From the NCBI RefSeq assembly GCF_027924405.1, contig NZ_AP026978.1:5022001-5086000 (forward strand): a stretch of 64,000 nt of DNA, in the 5' to 3' direction. The notes under the pieces were generated by a model. The model saw only the letters and a list, made by a program, of their open reading frames with translations. It did not search any database and was not told the DNA's origin. This document shows, piece by piece, positions 18,301 to 25,330 of this stretch. The stretch is from Nocardia sputorum. GTDB taxonomy: Bacteria; Actinomycetota; Actinomycetes; Mycobacteriales; Mycobacteriaceae. The position numbers were made by a program, and so were the translations under genes. How positions within the stretch are numbered: the first letter of the stretch is position 1; each line of letters begins with the position of its first letter.

Positions 18301-19569
18301 CGACTCCAAGGGGAAATTCTCGTCGAAGACGTCCCGGTCGTAATAGAGCTGAAGGTTCAGCGAGCCGTCGCGCGCGTGCTCGACGCCGAGGATGTTCAGC
18401 GCCTCGAGTACCGTGCCCGGATTGACGATGTCCAGGGTGCCGAGGATCTTGTCTAGGTGATCCGACGGCGGCATCTTGATGTAGGAGTACGCCACGTCGA
18501 ACAGCGGGGGCGCCGTCGGGTCGCTGCTGAGCGCGCGGGCCAGGTCACCGTAAGGAAAACGCTCGTAGCGCTTGAGTTCCCGGATCTGCGCGGCGACCTC
18601 GGTGGCGACCGCCGACAGCGGTCGGGCGGGGTCGACGCGGATGCGCAGGGGCACCACGTTCGTGCGGTGCCCGGAGGTGCGGAAGGTCTCCGGGCTGTGC
18701 CGGTTGAGCATCGGGACCCCGATCACCACCTCCTCGGAGCGGTGGATGGTGGTCAGGTAGGCGGCCAGCGCCGAAACGGTGAACGCGAAGACGGAGAAGC
18801 CGGTGGCTCGGATGCGGTCCAAGAACGCCGGTTCCACGACCACGCGCTGCCGTCCCCGGTTGACGTCGGGCGTGCTCGCCCGGCCGGAGAACAGGGCGGG
18901 GACCACGCCTTCGAAGCGGCGCACCAGCGCGTCGCGATCGGCCACCCACTGCGCGGAGGACAGGTATTCCTCGTGCTCGGCGGCGATCTTGCGGTAGGTC
19001 GCGGCGCCGCGGTCGGTCTGCTCGGTCACCGGATCCGGCTCGGCGAGTTCTTCGAGCGACAGGTCCGTGCGACCGTAGGTGTCCACCAGGGCGCTCCACA
19101 GCGCGTTCACGCCCCAGCCGTCGATCATGGCGTGGTGCATCGCCACGTACAGGTGGAAGTGGTCGGGCCCGTCGACCAGCGCGGCGATCCGGAACGGCTG
19201 CCGCGGCGGCGACGGCGTCACGTTGGCCCGGTTCACCCAGTCGCGACGGGCCGCGGCGGGATCCGACGCCCAGCTGAGATCGACCAGCTCGACCTCGGGT
19301 AGCTCGTCGGAGACCCACTGCCAGAAACGACCCTCGGAGAACTCGAATCGCAGGCGCAGCGCGTCATCGGCGAGCAGGGCCCGGCGCACCACCGCCCGCA
19401 ACCGGGCCATATCGAAAGGCTCGTCCAGAAACGCGCAGTAGGCGTTTCGGGTGACCGGCGCCGGGGCATACCGGTAGGCGACGGACAGCACATCGCGCTG
19501 GTACGCGCTGACCGGCCAGGCTTCGGGGGGTCTCTCGGAAGTAGCACTCGGTTCGAATGTCACAGTCAC
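12310..19569 (-). CDS. two-module non-ribosomal peptide synthetase (C-A-T-C-A-T-TE)
   Basis: A 2419-residue synthetase. Domains: C1 about 20-450 (HHAMIDG 145-151), A1 about 470-975 (YTSGSTGVPKG), T1 (GGDSI, Ser1021), C2 about 1075-1505 (HHAILDG 1227-1233), A2 about 1530-2030 (FTSGSTGEPKG), T2 (GGTSI, Ser2080), TE about 2130-2405 (GWSFGG Ser2210, Asp in LLDTM, His2381 in GDHLN). All catalytic motifs look intact. The A1 pocket reads D-V-W-H-I-S-L-V-D-K by alignment to PheA, essentially the serine code. A2 reads D-V-Q-F-I-S-Q-V-A-K, nearest to proline-type codes I remember but altered at two positions. An N-terminal condensation domain implies an acyl donor from outside. The product is probably an acyl-Ser-X released by TE. 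No MbtH gene is near. Confidence 0.95.
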   Translation of the reverse strand: MTVTFEPSATSERPPEAWPVSAYQRDVLSVAYRYAPAPVTRNAYCAFLDEPFDMARLRAVVRRALLADDALRLRFEFSEGRFWQWVSDELPEVELVDLSWASDPAAARRDWVNRANVTPSPPRQPFRIAALVDGPDHFHLYVAMHHAMIDGWGVNALWSALVDTYGRTDLSLEELAEPDPVTEQTDRGAATYRKIAAEHEEYLSSAQWVADRDALVRRFEGVVPALFSGRASTPDVNRGRQRVVVEPAFLDRIRATGFSVFAFTVSALAAYLTTIHRSEEVVIGVPMLNRHSPETFRTSGHRTNVVPLRIRVDPARPLSAVATEVAAQIRELKRYERFPYGDLARALSSDPTAPPLFDVAYSYIKMPPSDHLDKILGTLDIVNPGTVLEALNILGVEHARDGSLNLQLYYDRDVFDENFPLESVVRGIGALLVAALDRPEEPISALPLMPARERAAIAAFESGPREDFPYTTLDRLVAEVAARHPERIAIEPVAGSGEEPLRYAQLSALADGFAARLRALGATGNECVPVVLARSTEMLVAIFGVLRAGCAYVPLDPDFPAARIETVLADCGARFVVAGERHRAVFDELGVTRIAVADTVPARGIENVSHPADLSYIIYTSGSTGVPKGVMIEHRSVVNRLVWMQRRYPLHEADVILQKTPVTFDVSVWELFWWAITGARVALLEPGGERDPRRIAEAIAAHAVTVLHFVPSMLAAFVDELAADPATVARIGSVRRVICSGEALPPALVRRFHAVFAAAGATAPQLVNLYGPTEATVDVSYFDCPADEPLDVVPIGRPIDNIDLLVLDHIGRRVPVGVPGELNIAGVGVARGYRGRPELTAAAFVDDRGVPGRRRYRTGDLARWLPDGNLEYLGRFDDQVKIRGNRITLGEVQNAMLGCAGVRAAAVVDEVSEAHGVQLVGYFVGEDVSGERIAEQLTARLPRYMVPSRLIRVDRIPLTRNGKLDRRALAEHLVLGHGAEPVVGREPRTAVEARLAQVWQTVLGVESIGVHDNFFTHGGDSILALAVRTAAERAGLYFDVDAFYQAPTIAELARVVRDDRRDDRELVAAPLQTVPLIDRAALHQAEDAFPATALQLGMLYHSIERTDSVTYKDAFRYRLEIPWDTAQFRQAVDRLVRRQPALRSSFELSRHSVPLQIVHVAPPYELEIVDLGAMDEADGEDLIEIYLQERTHAQYDISVAPLFAIRAFVRPGPQEPVGTVDLVLSFHHAILDGWSVATSVLELLLDYLNHLGMTRTQVEATPHPATVLAEYAQAEQGAAHDPAARAYWRTALAGAEPTALTALGVHQPVVAGVPQARALVPRALAERVSAFATRHQVPEKSVYLAAHCLALRALTGRTDVTTGVVSHGRPDRAGAERVAGLFLNTLPIRLDRTATTWRAAVEQLARREREAYPFRRYPLRSILADGGPVFETAFNFVNYHVFQPMLVLDGVRLLDFDAREETNFQLLVTAATDPRDGRMWLRVDGDHTLTAEQCETVALTQLRMLAGIVADPDGAIDRGVGPATARDVGTLVAEAAALNPARVALAGDDESVTYDEMIERSDRLARRLVGLGVSPGDRVGILMGRRPQLVLLVLALTRIGAACVPLDVSYPRARLNLMIDRARPHRVIADTAYRDIVDDAALVLDSAALFDDSALYDDSAPGAEVALPDHISPDAVAYVLFTSGSTGEPKGVAMPHRGLTSLVEWQNRAVTGTGLLSTLQLAPLSFDVSFQEIFTTLAAGATLRVSSADLRSNVEQLLHTVVEEGIERLFLPYVALQAFAEAAVGRRMFPTELKVLISSGEQLRITDEIRALCKVVPGLVLENQYGPTESHVATKFTLTGPADEFPALPPIGRAVDGDTVELLDSALRPVPDGVIGEIYLGGRSIARGYEGRPALTAQRFVATHAGGIRYRTGDLGVRLFSGDIVCLGRSDSQVKIRGFRVEPAEVELCILGLVEKFPGITEAAVVARGFGGIDGSLIAFLVGAAEQTDLAALRHDLRSMLPAHMVPTRFVWLDELPRTPSGKRDDATLRDYGEDATDSVSARREPADEYERSAVELLAEYAGLRAIGVDDDFFAAGGTSIGAMRVVMALSRRWGVEVPLDAFIGAPTAAGLATLVRAGDVRRTFDPLVPISVGGAKPPVFLVHPIGGNVLCYLTLARYLDPDRPVYGLQAAGADPGSAPEKTIPAMAESYLQAVRRVHPTGPYHLAGWSFGGYVALEMARQLPEHEVSSVTLLDTMALRARTRTPIPEEKLIRWFFLELLWYARGSRSALVDFEPDVHNSEELFAAMLAESVRSGILPADSSPQAIRRLYEVFYANYSAMLDYKLAPYDRDITLLRATEGLPPGVDLAHKTVGSMFDSADNGWKQYAARRFTVIDVPGDHLNMMSEPNIGELGLRLDEVLSAADPDLDREWDETMLDA

Positions 19570-19681
19570 TCCTATCGCGACAGTCGCGGCACCGGCCGTG
19601 CGCGGATCTAACCAAGCCCACCCTGATCGCTGACACGCAAAGCTGCTACCACACTTATCCAGTTATCGATATCGCGAATCA

Positions 19682-19704
19682 CGGCATCGGCTGTGCCGAT
19701 GCCG
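19682..19704. terminator. hairpin between the two biosynthetic genes
   Basis: CGGCATCGGC (19682-19691) pairs with GCCGATGCCG (19695-19704) around a TGT loop. It lies 37 bases after the stop of the monooxygenase-acyltransferase gene, on the way to the synthetase. It may terminate or attenuate read-through, which would leave the synthetase with a promoter of its own in the AT-rich stretch 19650-19680 (contains TTATCGATATCGCGAA). Confidence 0.55.
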
Positions 19705-19740
19705 CGACTCTGCTGTTGTATCGCGGTGTATGCGGGCCGG

Positions 19741-22212
19741 TCAGCAGGCCGACAGCAGCGCGCGCACGCTTTCGTCGGCGAGCCGATCGGCTCGTTCGCG
19801 CGAGACCGCGGGCTCGACGTAGCCGATGTTGAGCGACAGCTCGTTGTGCGTCGCGTTGGCGGTGGCCATGATGAAGCCGCTGACGGACATGCCGGAGACG
19901 AATTGCGCGCCTTCCAGCTGCCAGGCGCCGATCTTGTCCGGGAAGGGGTAGCTGCCCAGGTAGGTCATGCAGAGATGACCCGGGCCGCGGGTGTCCATGA
20001 GCTTCACCGTGGACGCGCTGGCGGCCACCGACTTCGGCGCGGCCACCTTCAGTAGGTTCAGCGCGGACAAGTGATCACGTCGTTGCATCCGCGCGCCGTA
20101 TTCGCGCTCGATCTCCGCGGCGATCTCCCACAGCGAGGCCCACGGCGCGTACTTCGCCGGGGTGGCGATCATGCCCTGATAGGTGCCGACCTCGGTGTCA
20201 CCGGCGGCGCCGTCGAGGTGGTCGCGGAAGTTGACCGAGCTGCCGACGGTGTACCAGGTCGCCTTCTCGGTGCCGGCCTCCCTGGCCGCCGCGATCAGCA
20301 GCGCGGCCGACAGCGCAGCCTGCAGGCCGACGCCGTGGCGGTCGCATCCCGCGGTGAGCGCCTCGAGCTGGTCGCCGTCGAGGCTGCGGTGCACCACCCG
20401 GCTGCGCCGCTGCGCGGGCGGCGCGAGCGTGGTCGGCTCCAGCCTGCGCGGTTTGCGCAGCTGCGACTTCTGGTCGCGCAGAAATGAACTCGCGGTGCGC
20501 AGCGCACCGCCGGCACCTTGGAAGCGCGGCGGGAACAGCTCCTCCGGGCCCGGCCGGACCGGCGCGGGCGCGAAGTCGCCCCCTTCCCCGGCGGCCACTT
20601 GGAGCACCTGCTTGGCCACCGACAGCGCGCTCTCGCCGTCGGCGATGGCGTAGTGCAGCGTGACGATCAGCTCGTTGGTGCCGTCGGTCTCCTTGATCAG
20701 CACCGCCCTGGCCAGCGGGCCGGTGCGCCAGTCGAACGGCTCACGCAATTCCACCTCGTCGGCCTCGGCCAGCCAGTTCGTGCTGTCCTCGGATTCGATC
20801 ACCCGCAGCGGGATCGGCGCCTGTACCGGCACGAATCGCGGTGCGGTGCCGTCCGGTTCGGCGGCGACGGCGACCCGCAGGAGCGGATGTCGGCGCTGCA
20901 CCTCGTCCAAGCCCGCGCGAATCCGCTCGACCTCGACGTGTCCGCGGATTCGCACGCGCGACAGGATGTGCAGCGGCGCCAGCTGATCGGCGATCCAGTG
21001 CCAGCGCTCGACCGGCGAGAGTGGACGCGGCAGCCGCGCGGTCGGCCCGTCCGGCGCCGGGAAGGACATCGGCTTGCCGAGTTCCCGCAGGAAGAATTCG
21101 GTAGGCGCGTGCCGGAAATAGGTGTCGCGCACCCGCACCAAGCGCGGATCGGTGGTCTGTTCGATCTTGGCCAGCGAGGCCGAACCGTTGACGAACATGG
21201 CGGTGCGGTCGGCACGCAGCTTCTCGTAACGACGCAGCCCGGCAACCGGATCCAGGGCGTTGCGCAGCACACTGGCCAGCACGACCGCGTCCTCGATGGC
21301 GGCGTTGGCGCCCTGGCCGAGGCTGGGCAGCATCGGGTGCGCCGCGTCGCCGAGCAGCGTCACCCGGCCGCGACCCCACTGCGCGAGCGGCGGCCGATCC
21401 TGCGCGGGCACGGCCAGGATCGCCGATTCGTCGGTCTGCTCGATGCAGGCGCGCACCTCCGGCGCCCATCCGGCGTACAGGCGCAGCAGGTCTTCCTTGC
21501 CGCCCTGCCAGTTCGCGGCCTCGTCGGCGGGCAAGGTCTTGGTGCCCCACCAGTAGACCCGGCCGTGGCCGATGTCGTGGATGCCGAAACGCATTCCGGT
21601 GCCCCAGAAGTGCGCCGACAGGCCGCGGGCGACGTTGCGGTGCTCGAACGGGATGCAGGCCAGCCAGCACACGAAATTGCCGGGGCGCGGCTCGGCGCGG
21701 CCGTGCAATTGGGCGCGCACCATCGAGTGGATGCCGTCGGCGCCGACGAGCAGGTCACCCTCGGCGACCCGGCCGTCGGCGAACTCGACGCGCACGTGCT
21801 CGCCGTCGTCGACGAAGCGGGTGGCTTGCGCGCCGACGAAAGTCGGCGTATCACCGATCGCGCTCAACAGCACGTCGTGCAGGTCGGTGCGGTGCAGCGC
21901 CACGGCGGGCGCGCCGAGCTGGGCGTCGAGCCGATGCACCGGGAGCACCCGGATCGGGCTGCCGTCGGGGTTGCAGAAACGGAAGGTCTCGACCCGGCCG
22001 CCGCGCTCGAGCAGTTGCTCGTCGAGCCCGAGGCCGAGGGTGCGCAGCGCGTTGATGCCGTTGGCCTGCACGGAAAGTCCGAAGCCCTGCGCCCGCAGTT
22101 CCGGACCGGCTTCATATAGTTCGACGCCGAAACCCGCATGCCGCAAGGCGGCCGCGGTGGTGAGTCCTCCGATCCCCGCCCCGAGAACGACAACCTTGAT
22201 CGGACTGCTCAT
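19741..22212 (-). CDS. FAD monooxygenase fused to a condensation/PapA-type acyltransferase
   Basis: An 823-residue bifunctional enzyme. Residues 1-380 are a class A flavin monooxygenase: GAGIGG (11-16) for the FAD ADP part, GADG (157-160) and GDAAHPMLPSLGQG (288-301). Residues 390-823 form a condensation-domain or PapA-like acyltransferase: HYAIADG at 520-526 is the HxxxDG active site, and TVGSSVNFRDHL resembles the conserved VNFR-type motif of that superfamily. The first domain would hydroxylate or oxidise a substrate; the second would move an acyl chain from CoA or a carrier. ATG 22212 (MSSPIKVVVLG) starts right at the FAD fold; an upstream ATG adds an unrelated 45 residues. It precedes the synthetase on the same strand, 171 bases away, and is probably a tailoring or starter-unit enzyme. 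Confidence 0.85.
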   Translation of the reverse strand: MSSPIKVVVLGAGIGGLTTAAALRHAGFGVELYEAGPELRAQGFGLSVQANGINALRTLGLGLDEQLLERGGRVETFRFCNPDGSPIRVLPVHRLDAQLGAPAVALHRTDLHDVLLSAIGDTPTFVGAQATRFVDDGEHVRVEFADGRVAEGDLLVGADGIHSMVRAQLHGRAEPRPGNFVCWLACIPFEHRNVARGLSAHFWGTGMRFGIHDIGHGRVYWWGTKTLPADEAANWQGGKEDLLRLYAGWAPEVRACIEQTDESAILAVPAQDRPPLAQWGRGRVTLLGDAAHPMLPSLGQGANAAIEDAVVLASVLRNALDPVAGLRRYEKLRADRTAMFVNGSASLAKIEQTTDPRLVRVRDTYFRHAPTEFFLRELGKPMSFPAPDGPTARLPRPLSPVERWHWIADQLAPLHILSRVRIRGHVEVERIRAGLDEVQRRHPLLRVAVAAEPDGTAPRFVPVQAPIPLRVIESEDSTNWLAEADEVELREPFDWRTGPLARAVLIKETDGTNELIVTLHYAIADGESALSVAKQVLQVAAGEGGDFAPAPVRPGPEELFPPRFQGAGGALRTASSFLRDQKSQLRKPRRLEPTTLAPPAQRRSRVVHRSLDGDQLEALTAGCDRHGVGLQAALSAALLIAAAREAGTEKATWYTVGSSVNFRDHLDGAAGDTEVGTYQGMIATPAKYAPWASLWEIAAEIEREYGARMQRRDHLSALNLLKVAAPKSVAASASTVKLMDTRGPGHLCMTYLGSYPFPDKIGAWQLEGAQFVSGMSVSGFIMATANATHNELSLNIGYVEPAVSRERADRLADESVRALLSAC

Positions 22213-22478
22213 CGAACCTGCACTCTCATCGAACCACTCGACGGCACAGGTGCTTTCTGCCGCGACGCGGCCCACGGGCCACACTGCCCGCGCGAAACCA
22301 TCCCAGCGAGCAGCGCTGACCGAGGTCACTGCGTCGACCCCGGCCAAGCAGGCCCCTGGGACGCCTGTGCCTGACCGACGGGAAGCCTACCGCTACTCGG
22401 CGCGCAAGGCAGAGTTGAAGTGAGATTCACCGCATCGCGCGAATGTGAAACGCAAATGTGTTGCAATGGGGCATAATT
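22213..22478. other. non-coding upstream region of the peptide locus
   Basis: Together with the following terminator this makes 315 bases without a gene, ahead of the monooxygenase-acyltransferase. The stretch 22440-22478 is AT-rich and, on the minus strand, contains TTGCAA and CACATT that could be parts of a promoter for the locus. No clear regulator-binding palindrome was seen. Confidence 0.35.
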
Positions 22479-22527
22479 CGCCCTCCGCGCACCGCGTTCG
22501 CCCTCGATTCCGGTGCGGCGGAGGGCG
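22479..22527 (-). terminator. nested hairpin after the RNase H/phosphatase gene
   Basis: CGCCCTCCGC (22479-22488) pairs with GCGGAGGGCG (22518-22527), and inside it GCACCG (22489-22494) pairs with CGGTGC (22511-22516). The structure begins immediately after the stop codon at 22528 and isolates the core cluster from the peptide locus. Confidence 0.75.
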
Positions 22528-23721
22528 TCAGAGGTAGGACGTGTCGTTCACCAGGCGCACCGAAGACCCACCGTCGGGATAGAACTCCGCTATCGATAGC
22601 GACGCCAGATCCAGATGCAACCGGTACAACAGCGACGGGCCGGCATCGAGGGCCAGCCGCAGCAGCGTCTTGATCGGGGTCACATGACTGACCACCACCA
22701 CATTGGCGCCGGGATACCGCTCGACGAGATCGCGCAGAGCCGCGTCCACCCGCGCGAGGACCTGCTCGAAGCTCTCCCCGCCGGGCGCGGCGACGGTGGG
22801 ATCACCGATCCAGCGGGCGTGCAGGCCGGGATCGCGTTGCGCGGCCTCGGCGAAGGTCAGGCCCTCCCACGCGCCGAAGTCGGTCTCGATCAACCCGTCG
22901 TGGATCTCCACCGGGACCTCGAGCGCGCCGGCAGCCGCCTCGGCGGTCTCCCGGGCACGGCCGAGCGGCGAGCTGACCACCGCGGCGATGCCGCCCTTGG
23001 CGGCCAGCATTTTCGCGGCGCGGGCGGCCTGTTCCCGCCCGAGCGGGGTGAGCGGCGGATTGCCGCGACCGGAATAGCGGCGCTGCACCGACAACTCGGT
23101 CTGGCCGTGGCGAAGCAGCAGCAACCGGGTGGGACGACCGGTGGCCCGGGTCCAGCCCGGACCGTGCTGCGCCGGGGCGGCCTGCTCGGCGTGCACGTCC
23201 CTGACTTCATCGATCCAGCTCGGCAGGTCGCGCTCGGTGACCGCGAGGGCCGGATCGGCGGCCTCGGCGGTGCGCGCGTCCGCGGCCGCCGCGCGGTTCT
23301 CGGCGACGCCGCTTCCCTCGTCCATGGCCTCGTTGGCCAGCCGGTCGGCGTGCGAGTTCTGCGCGCGCGGAATCCAGCCGTAGCTGACCCGGGTGAATCC
23401 GGCGGCGAGCCTGCGGGCCTGGTCGGCGAGCGGAATCAAGGACGCGTGCTTGATCTTCCAGCGCCCGGACATCTGCTCGACGACCAGCTTGGAGTCCATG
23501 CGCACGACGACCGACTCGGCGCCCAGTTCGGCCGCCGCCGCCAACCCCGCGATCAAACCGCGATATTCGGCGACGTTGTTGGTGGCCACGCCGAGGAACT
23601 CCCGGCGCTCGGCGAGCACCCGGGCGTGGTCGGCGTCGTAGACCACGGCTCCGTAACCGGCCGGGCCGGGATTGCCACGGGAACCGCCGTCGGCTTCGAC
23701 GATCACCTCGGGCACTCTCAT
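22528..23721 (-). CDS. bifunctional RNase HI / CobC-type acid phosphatase
   Basis: A 397-residue fusion, orthologous in layout to M. tuberculosis Rv2228c. Residues 1-135 are RNase HI, which degrades the RNA of RNA-DNA hybrids: EADGGSRGNPGPAG (Asp11), TNNVAEY (Glu52), RMDSK (Asp76) and later SHADRLANEA. After an Ala-rich linker, residues from about 215 form a histidine phosphatase domain: LLRHGQTELS with the phospho-accepting His, SSPLGRARETA, and SHVTPIK near the end. The phosphatase half is the CobC type that removes phosphate from alpha-ribazole phosphate in cobalamin assembly. ATG 23721 (MRVPEVIVEADGG) sets the start. It follows the zinc-ribbon gene by 31 bases. Confidence 0.94.
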   Translation of the reverse strand: MRVPEVIVEADGGSRGNPGPAGYGAVVYDADHARVLAERREFLGVATNNVAEYRGLIAGLAAAAELGAESVVVRMDSKLVVEQMSGRWKIKHASLIPLADQARRLAAGFTRVSYGWIPRAQNSHADRLANEAMDEGSGVAENRAAAADARTAEAADPALAVTERDLPSWIDEVRDVHAEQAAPAQHGPGWTRATGRPTRLLLLRHGQTELSVQRRYSGRGNPPLTPLGREQAARAAKMLAAKGGIAAVVSSPLGRARETAEAAAGALEVPVEIHDGLIETDFGAWEGLTFAEAAQRDPGLHARWIGDPTVAAPGGESFEQVLARVDAALRDLVERYPGANVVVVSHVTPIKTLLRLALDAGPSLLYRLHLDLASLSIAEFYPDGGSSVRLVNDTSYL

Positions 23722-23752
23722 CGCGATCGCCCGGCAACCGGTCGCGACGAAC

Positions 23753-24499
23753 TCACAGCCCCGATTCCTTGGTCCGGACCAGGATCGCGCCGCACTCCGG
23801 GCAGCGCACGACCACGTCCGGCGCCGTCTTGGCGATGCGCGCGATCTCGCCGCGATCGAGTTCGATCCGGCACGCGCCACAGCGGCGAGCCTGCAACAGC
23901 GCCGCGCCCGCGCCGTGCTGTATGCGCTGCCGGTCGTAGATGGCGAGCAGCTCGCCGGGAACCTTCGCCACCATGCCCGCGCGATCGGTCTCGCAGCGCG
24001 TCTGCGCCACGTCCAGATCCGCGAGCGCCTCGTCGCGCTGCCGCCGGGCGGCGGCGAGTTCGTCCTCGGTCTTGCTCAACCGCGCGCCCGCGTGCTCGTA
24101 GTCGGCGGCGGAGGCCTCCCGCCGCTCCATCACCTCGAGCAGCTCGTCCTCCAGTACGGAGCGGCGCCGCTGCAGACTGCCCAGCTCGTGCTGGAGCTCC
24201 GAAAGCTGTTTGGCGTTCACCGTTCCCGCGGTGAGCATGGCCTGGTCGCGCTCCTCGCGCTTGCGCACCGCCTCGACCTCGCCCTCCAGCTTGCGGATGT
24301 CGCGGTCGAGGTCGTCCAGCACGATCTGCACGGCCACCGCGGCGTCGGAGTGCGCGTTGCGCTCGGCTTCCAGCCGCGCCACCTCCTGCTGCTCGGGCAG
24401 CACGGTGCGACGGTGCGCGATCCGGGTCAGCTCGGCGTCGACGGCGGCGAGCCGCAGCAGCTCGGCCTGGATCGGGGGTTCGACATTCAACGCGGACAA
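23753..24499 (-). CDS. coiled-coil C4 zinc-ribbon protein
   Basis: A 248-residue protein equivalent to M. tuberculosis Rv2229c. Residues about 20-180 are a long antiparallel coiled coil rich in Arg, Glu and Leu (LEGEVEAVRKREERDQ, LQHELGSLQRRRSVLEDEL). The C-terminus holds two CxxC knuckles, CGAC and CPEC, about 27 residues apart, forming a zinc ribbon. The family is thought to bind nucleic acid; its exact role is not known. It is placed between NIF3-region genes and the RNase H fusion, as in mycobacteria, and is probably cotranscribed with the latter. Confidence 0.93.
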   Translation of the reverse strand: MSALNVEPPIQAELLRLAAVDAELTRIAHRRTVLPEQQEVARLEAERNAHSDAAVAVQIVLDDLDRDIRKLEGEVEAVRKREERDQAMLTAGTVNAKQLSELQHELGSLQRRRSVLEDELLEVMERREASAADYEHAGARLSKTEDELAAARRQRDEALADLDVAQTRCETDRAGMVAKVPGELLAIYDRQRIQHGAGAALLQARRCGACRIELDRGEIARIAKTAPDVVVRCPECGAILVRTKESGL

Positions 24500-24562
24500 A
24501 CTCCTGGGCGGGGTGGACGGGACCGAAGTTCCACCGTACCGCGCCGGATCGGCGAACCGGCG

Positions 24563-25207
24563 TCAGCCGCCGACGGGGCGAGTTTTGATGGCGTCGCGGG
24601 AGATGTAGACGTCGTACTCGCCGGGCACCGCGATCACCGCGTTGCCGTAGGCGGAGCGCACGAACGGCTGGGTCCACCAGCGGCCCTCGCGCATGTCGGC
24701 GAAGAAGTCGCTGTCGCCGTCGTTGAGGAAGATCTGGTTCTGCCGGGTCGCGACGCCGTCGAGGCGCTGGCCGTACAGGCGGCTGATCCGGTAGCCGGAA
24801 TGGAAGCCGAGGGCGTTGACCCACGGCTCCAGCTCCACGATGCCCGCTTGCAGCACCCACATGTCACCTTCGACCCGGTAGGTCCGGCGCTGCTCGGGGT
24901 GATCGTCGTCGCCGTACAGGACGAGGTCGACGTCCATCTGGTGTTCCTGCCCCGCCACCGGCTTGGCCACCACGTGCGCCGCCTTGATCTCGCCGGTCAG
25001 TCCGAGGTAGGTCTGCAGCAGGGTCGCGATCCACAGCAGCACCGCCGCGACCAGCAGCAGCGCGAGCCCGCCCGACCCGCGCGCGAGCAGCGGCCGCATC
25101 CCCACCCGGCGCCACGCGACCAAACCGGAGACGATCAGCGCCACACCGACGACCAGCAGCAGGATCAGCCCGATCTGCACGAGCCCGAAGTCAACCGGGA
25201 AGTTCAT
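24563..25207 (-). CDS. membrane protein of unknown function
   Basis: A 214-residue protein with two N-terminal transmembrane helices (VQIGLILLLVVGVALIVSGL and GLALLLVAAVLLWIATLL) followed by a soluble domain of about 130 residues (HQMDVDLVLYGDDD, YRVEGDMWVLQAG, GYRISRLYGQR). ATG 25207 (MNFPVDFGLVQ) is preferred to an upstream start that adds 12 residues. Some databases attach a multidrug-efflux label to such proteins, but no transporter motif is visible here, and the extracellular domain looks like an accessory or sensor module. It sits alone within the conserved core. Confidence 0.8.
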   Translation of the reverse strand: MNFPVDFGLVQIGLILLLVVGVALIVSGLVAWRRVGMRPLLARGSGGLALLLVAAVLLWIATLLQTYLGLTGEIKAAHVVAKPVAGQEHQMDVDLVLYGDDDHPEQRRTYRVEGDMWVLQAGIVELEPWVNALGFHSGYRISRLYGQRLDGVATRQNQIFLNDGDSDFFADMREGRWWTQPFVRSAYGNAVIAVPGEYDVYISRDAIKTRPVGG

Positions 25208-25330
25208 GCGGTAGTTGTACCCCGCACGAACTACTCGATTCACGCAATCCGCCCAACCCGTCCCGGCTCGGCGCGGACACGCCCCGACACGCCGCTACCA
25301 CTCCGTCGGCGCGCCAACGGTTTCGGGCGC

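Noticed and set aside
10603..22527. MbtH-like gene or phosphopantetheinyl transferase for the NRPS
   Set aside because: None of the neighbouring frames shows the short Trp-rich MbtH pattern or a transferase motif; they must be elsewhere if needed.
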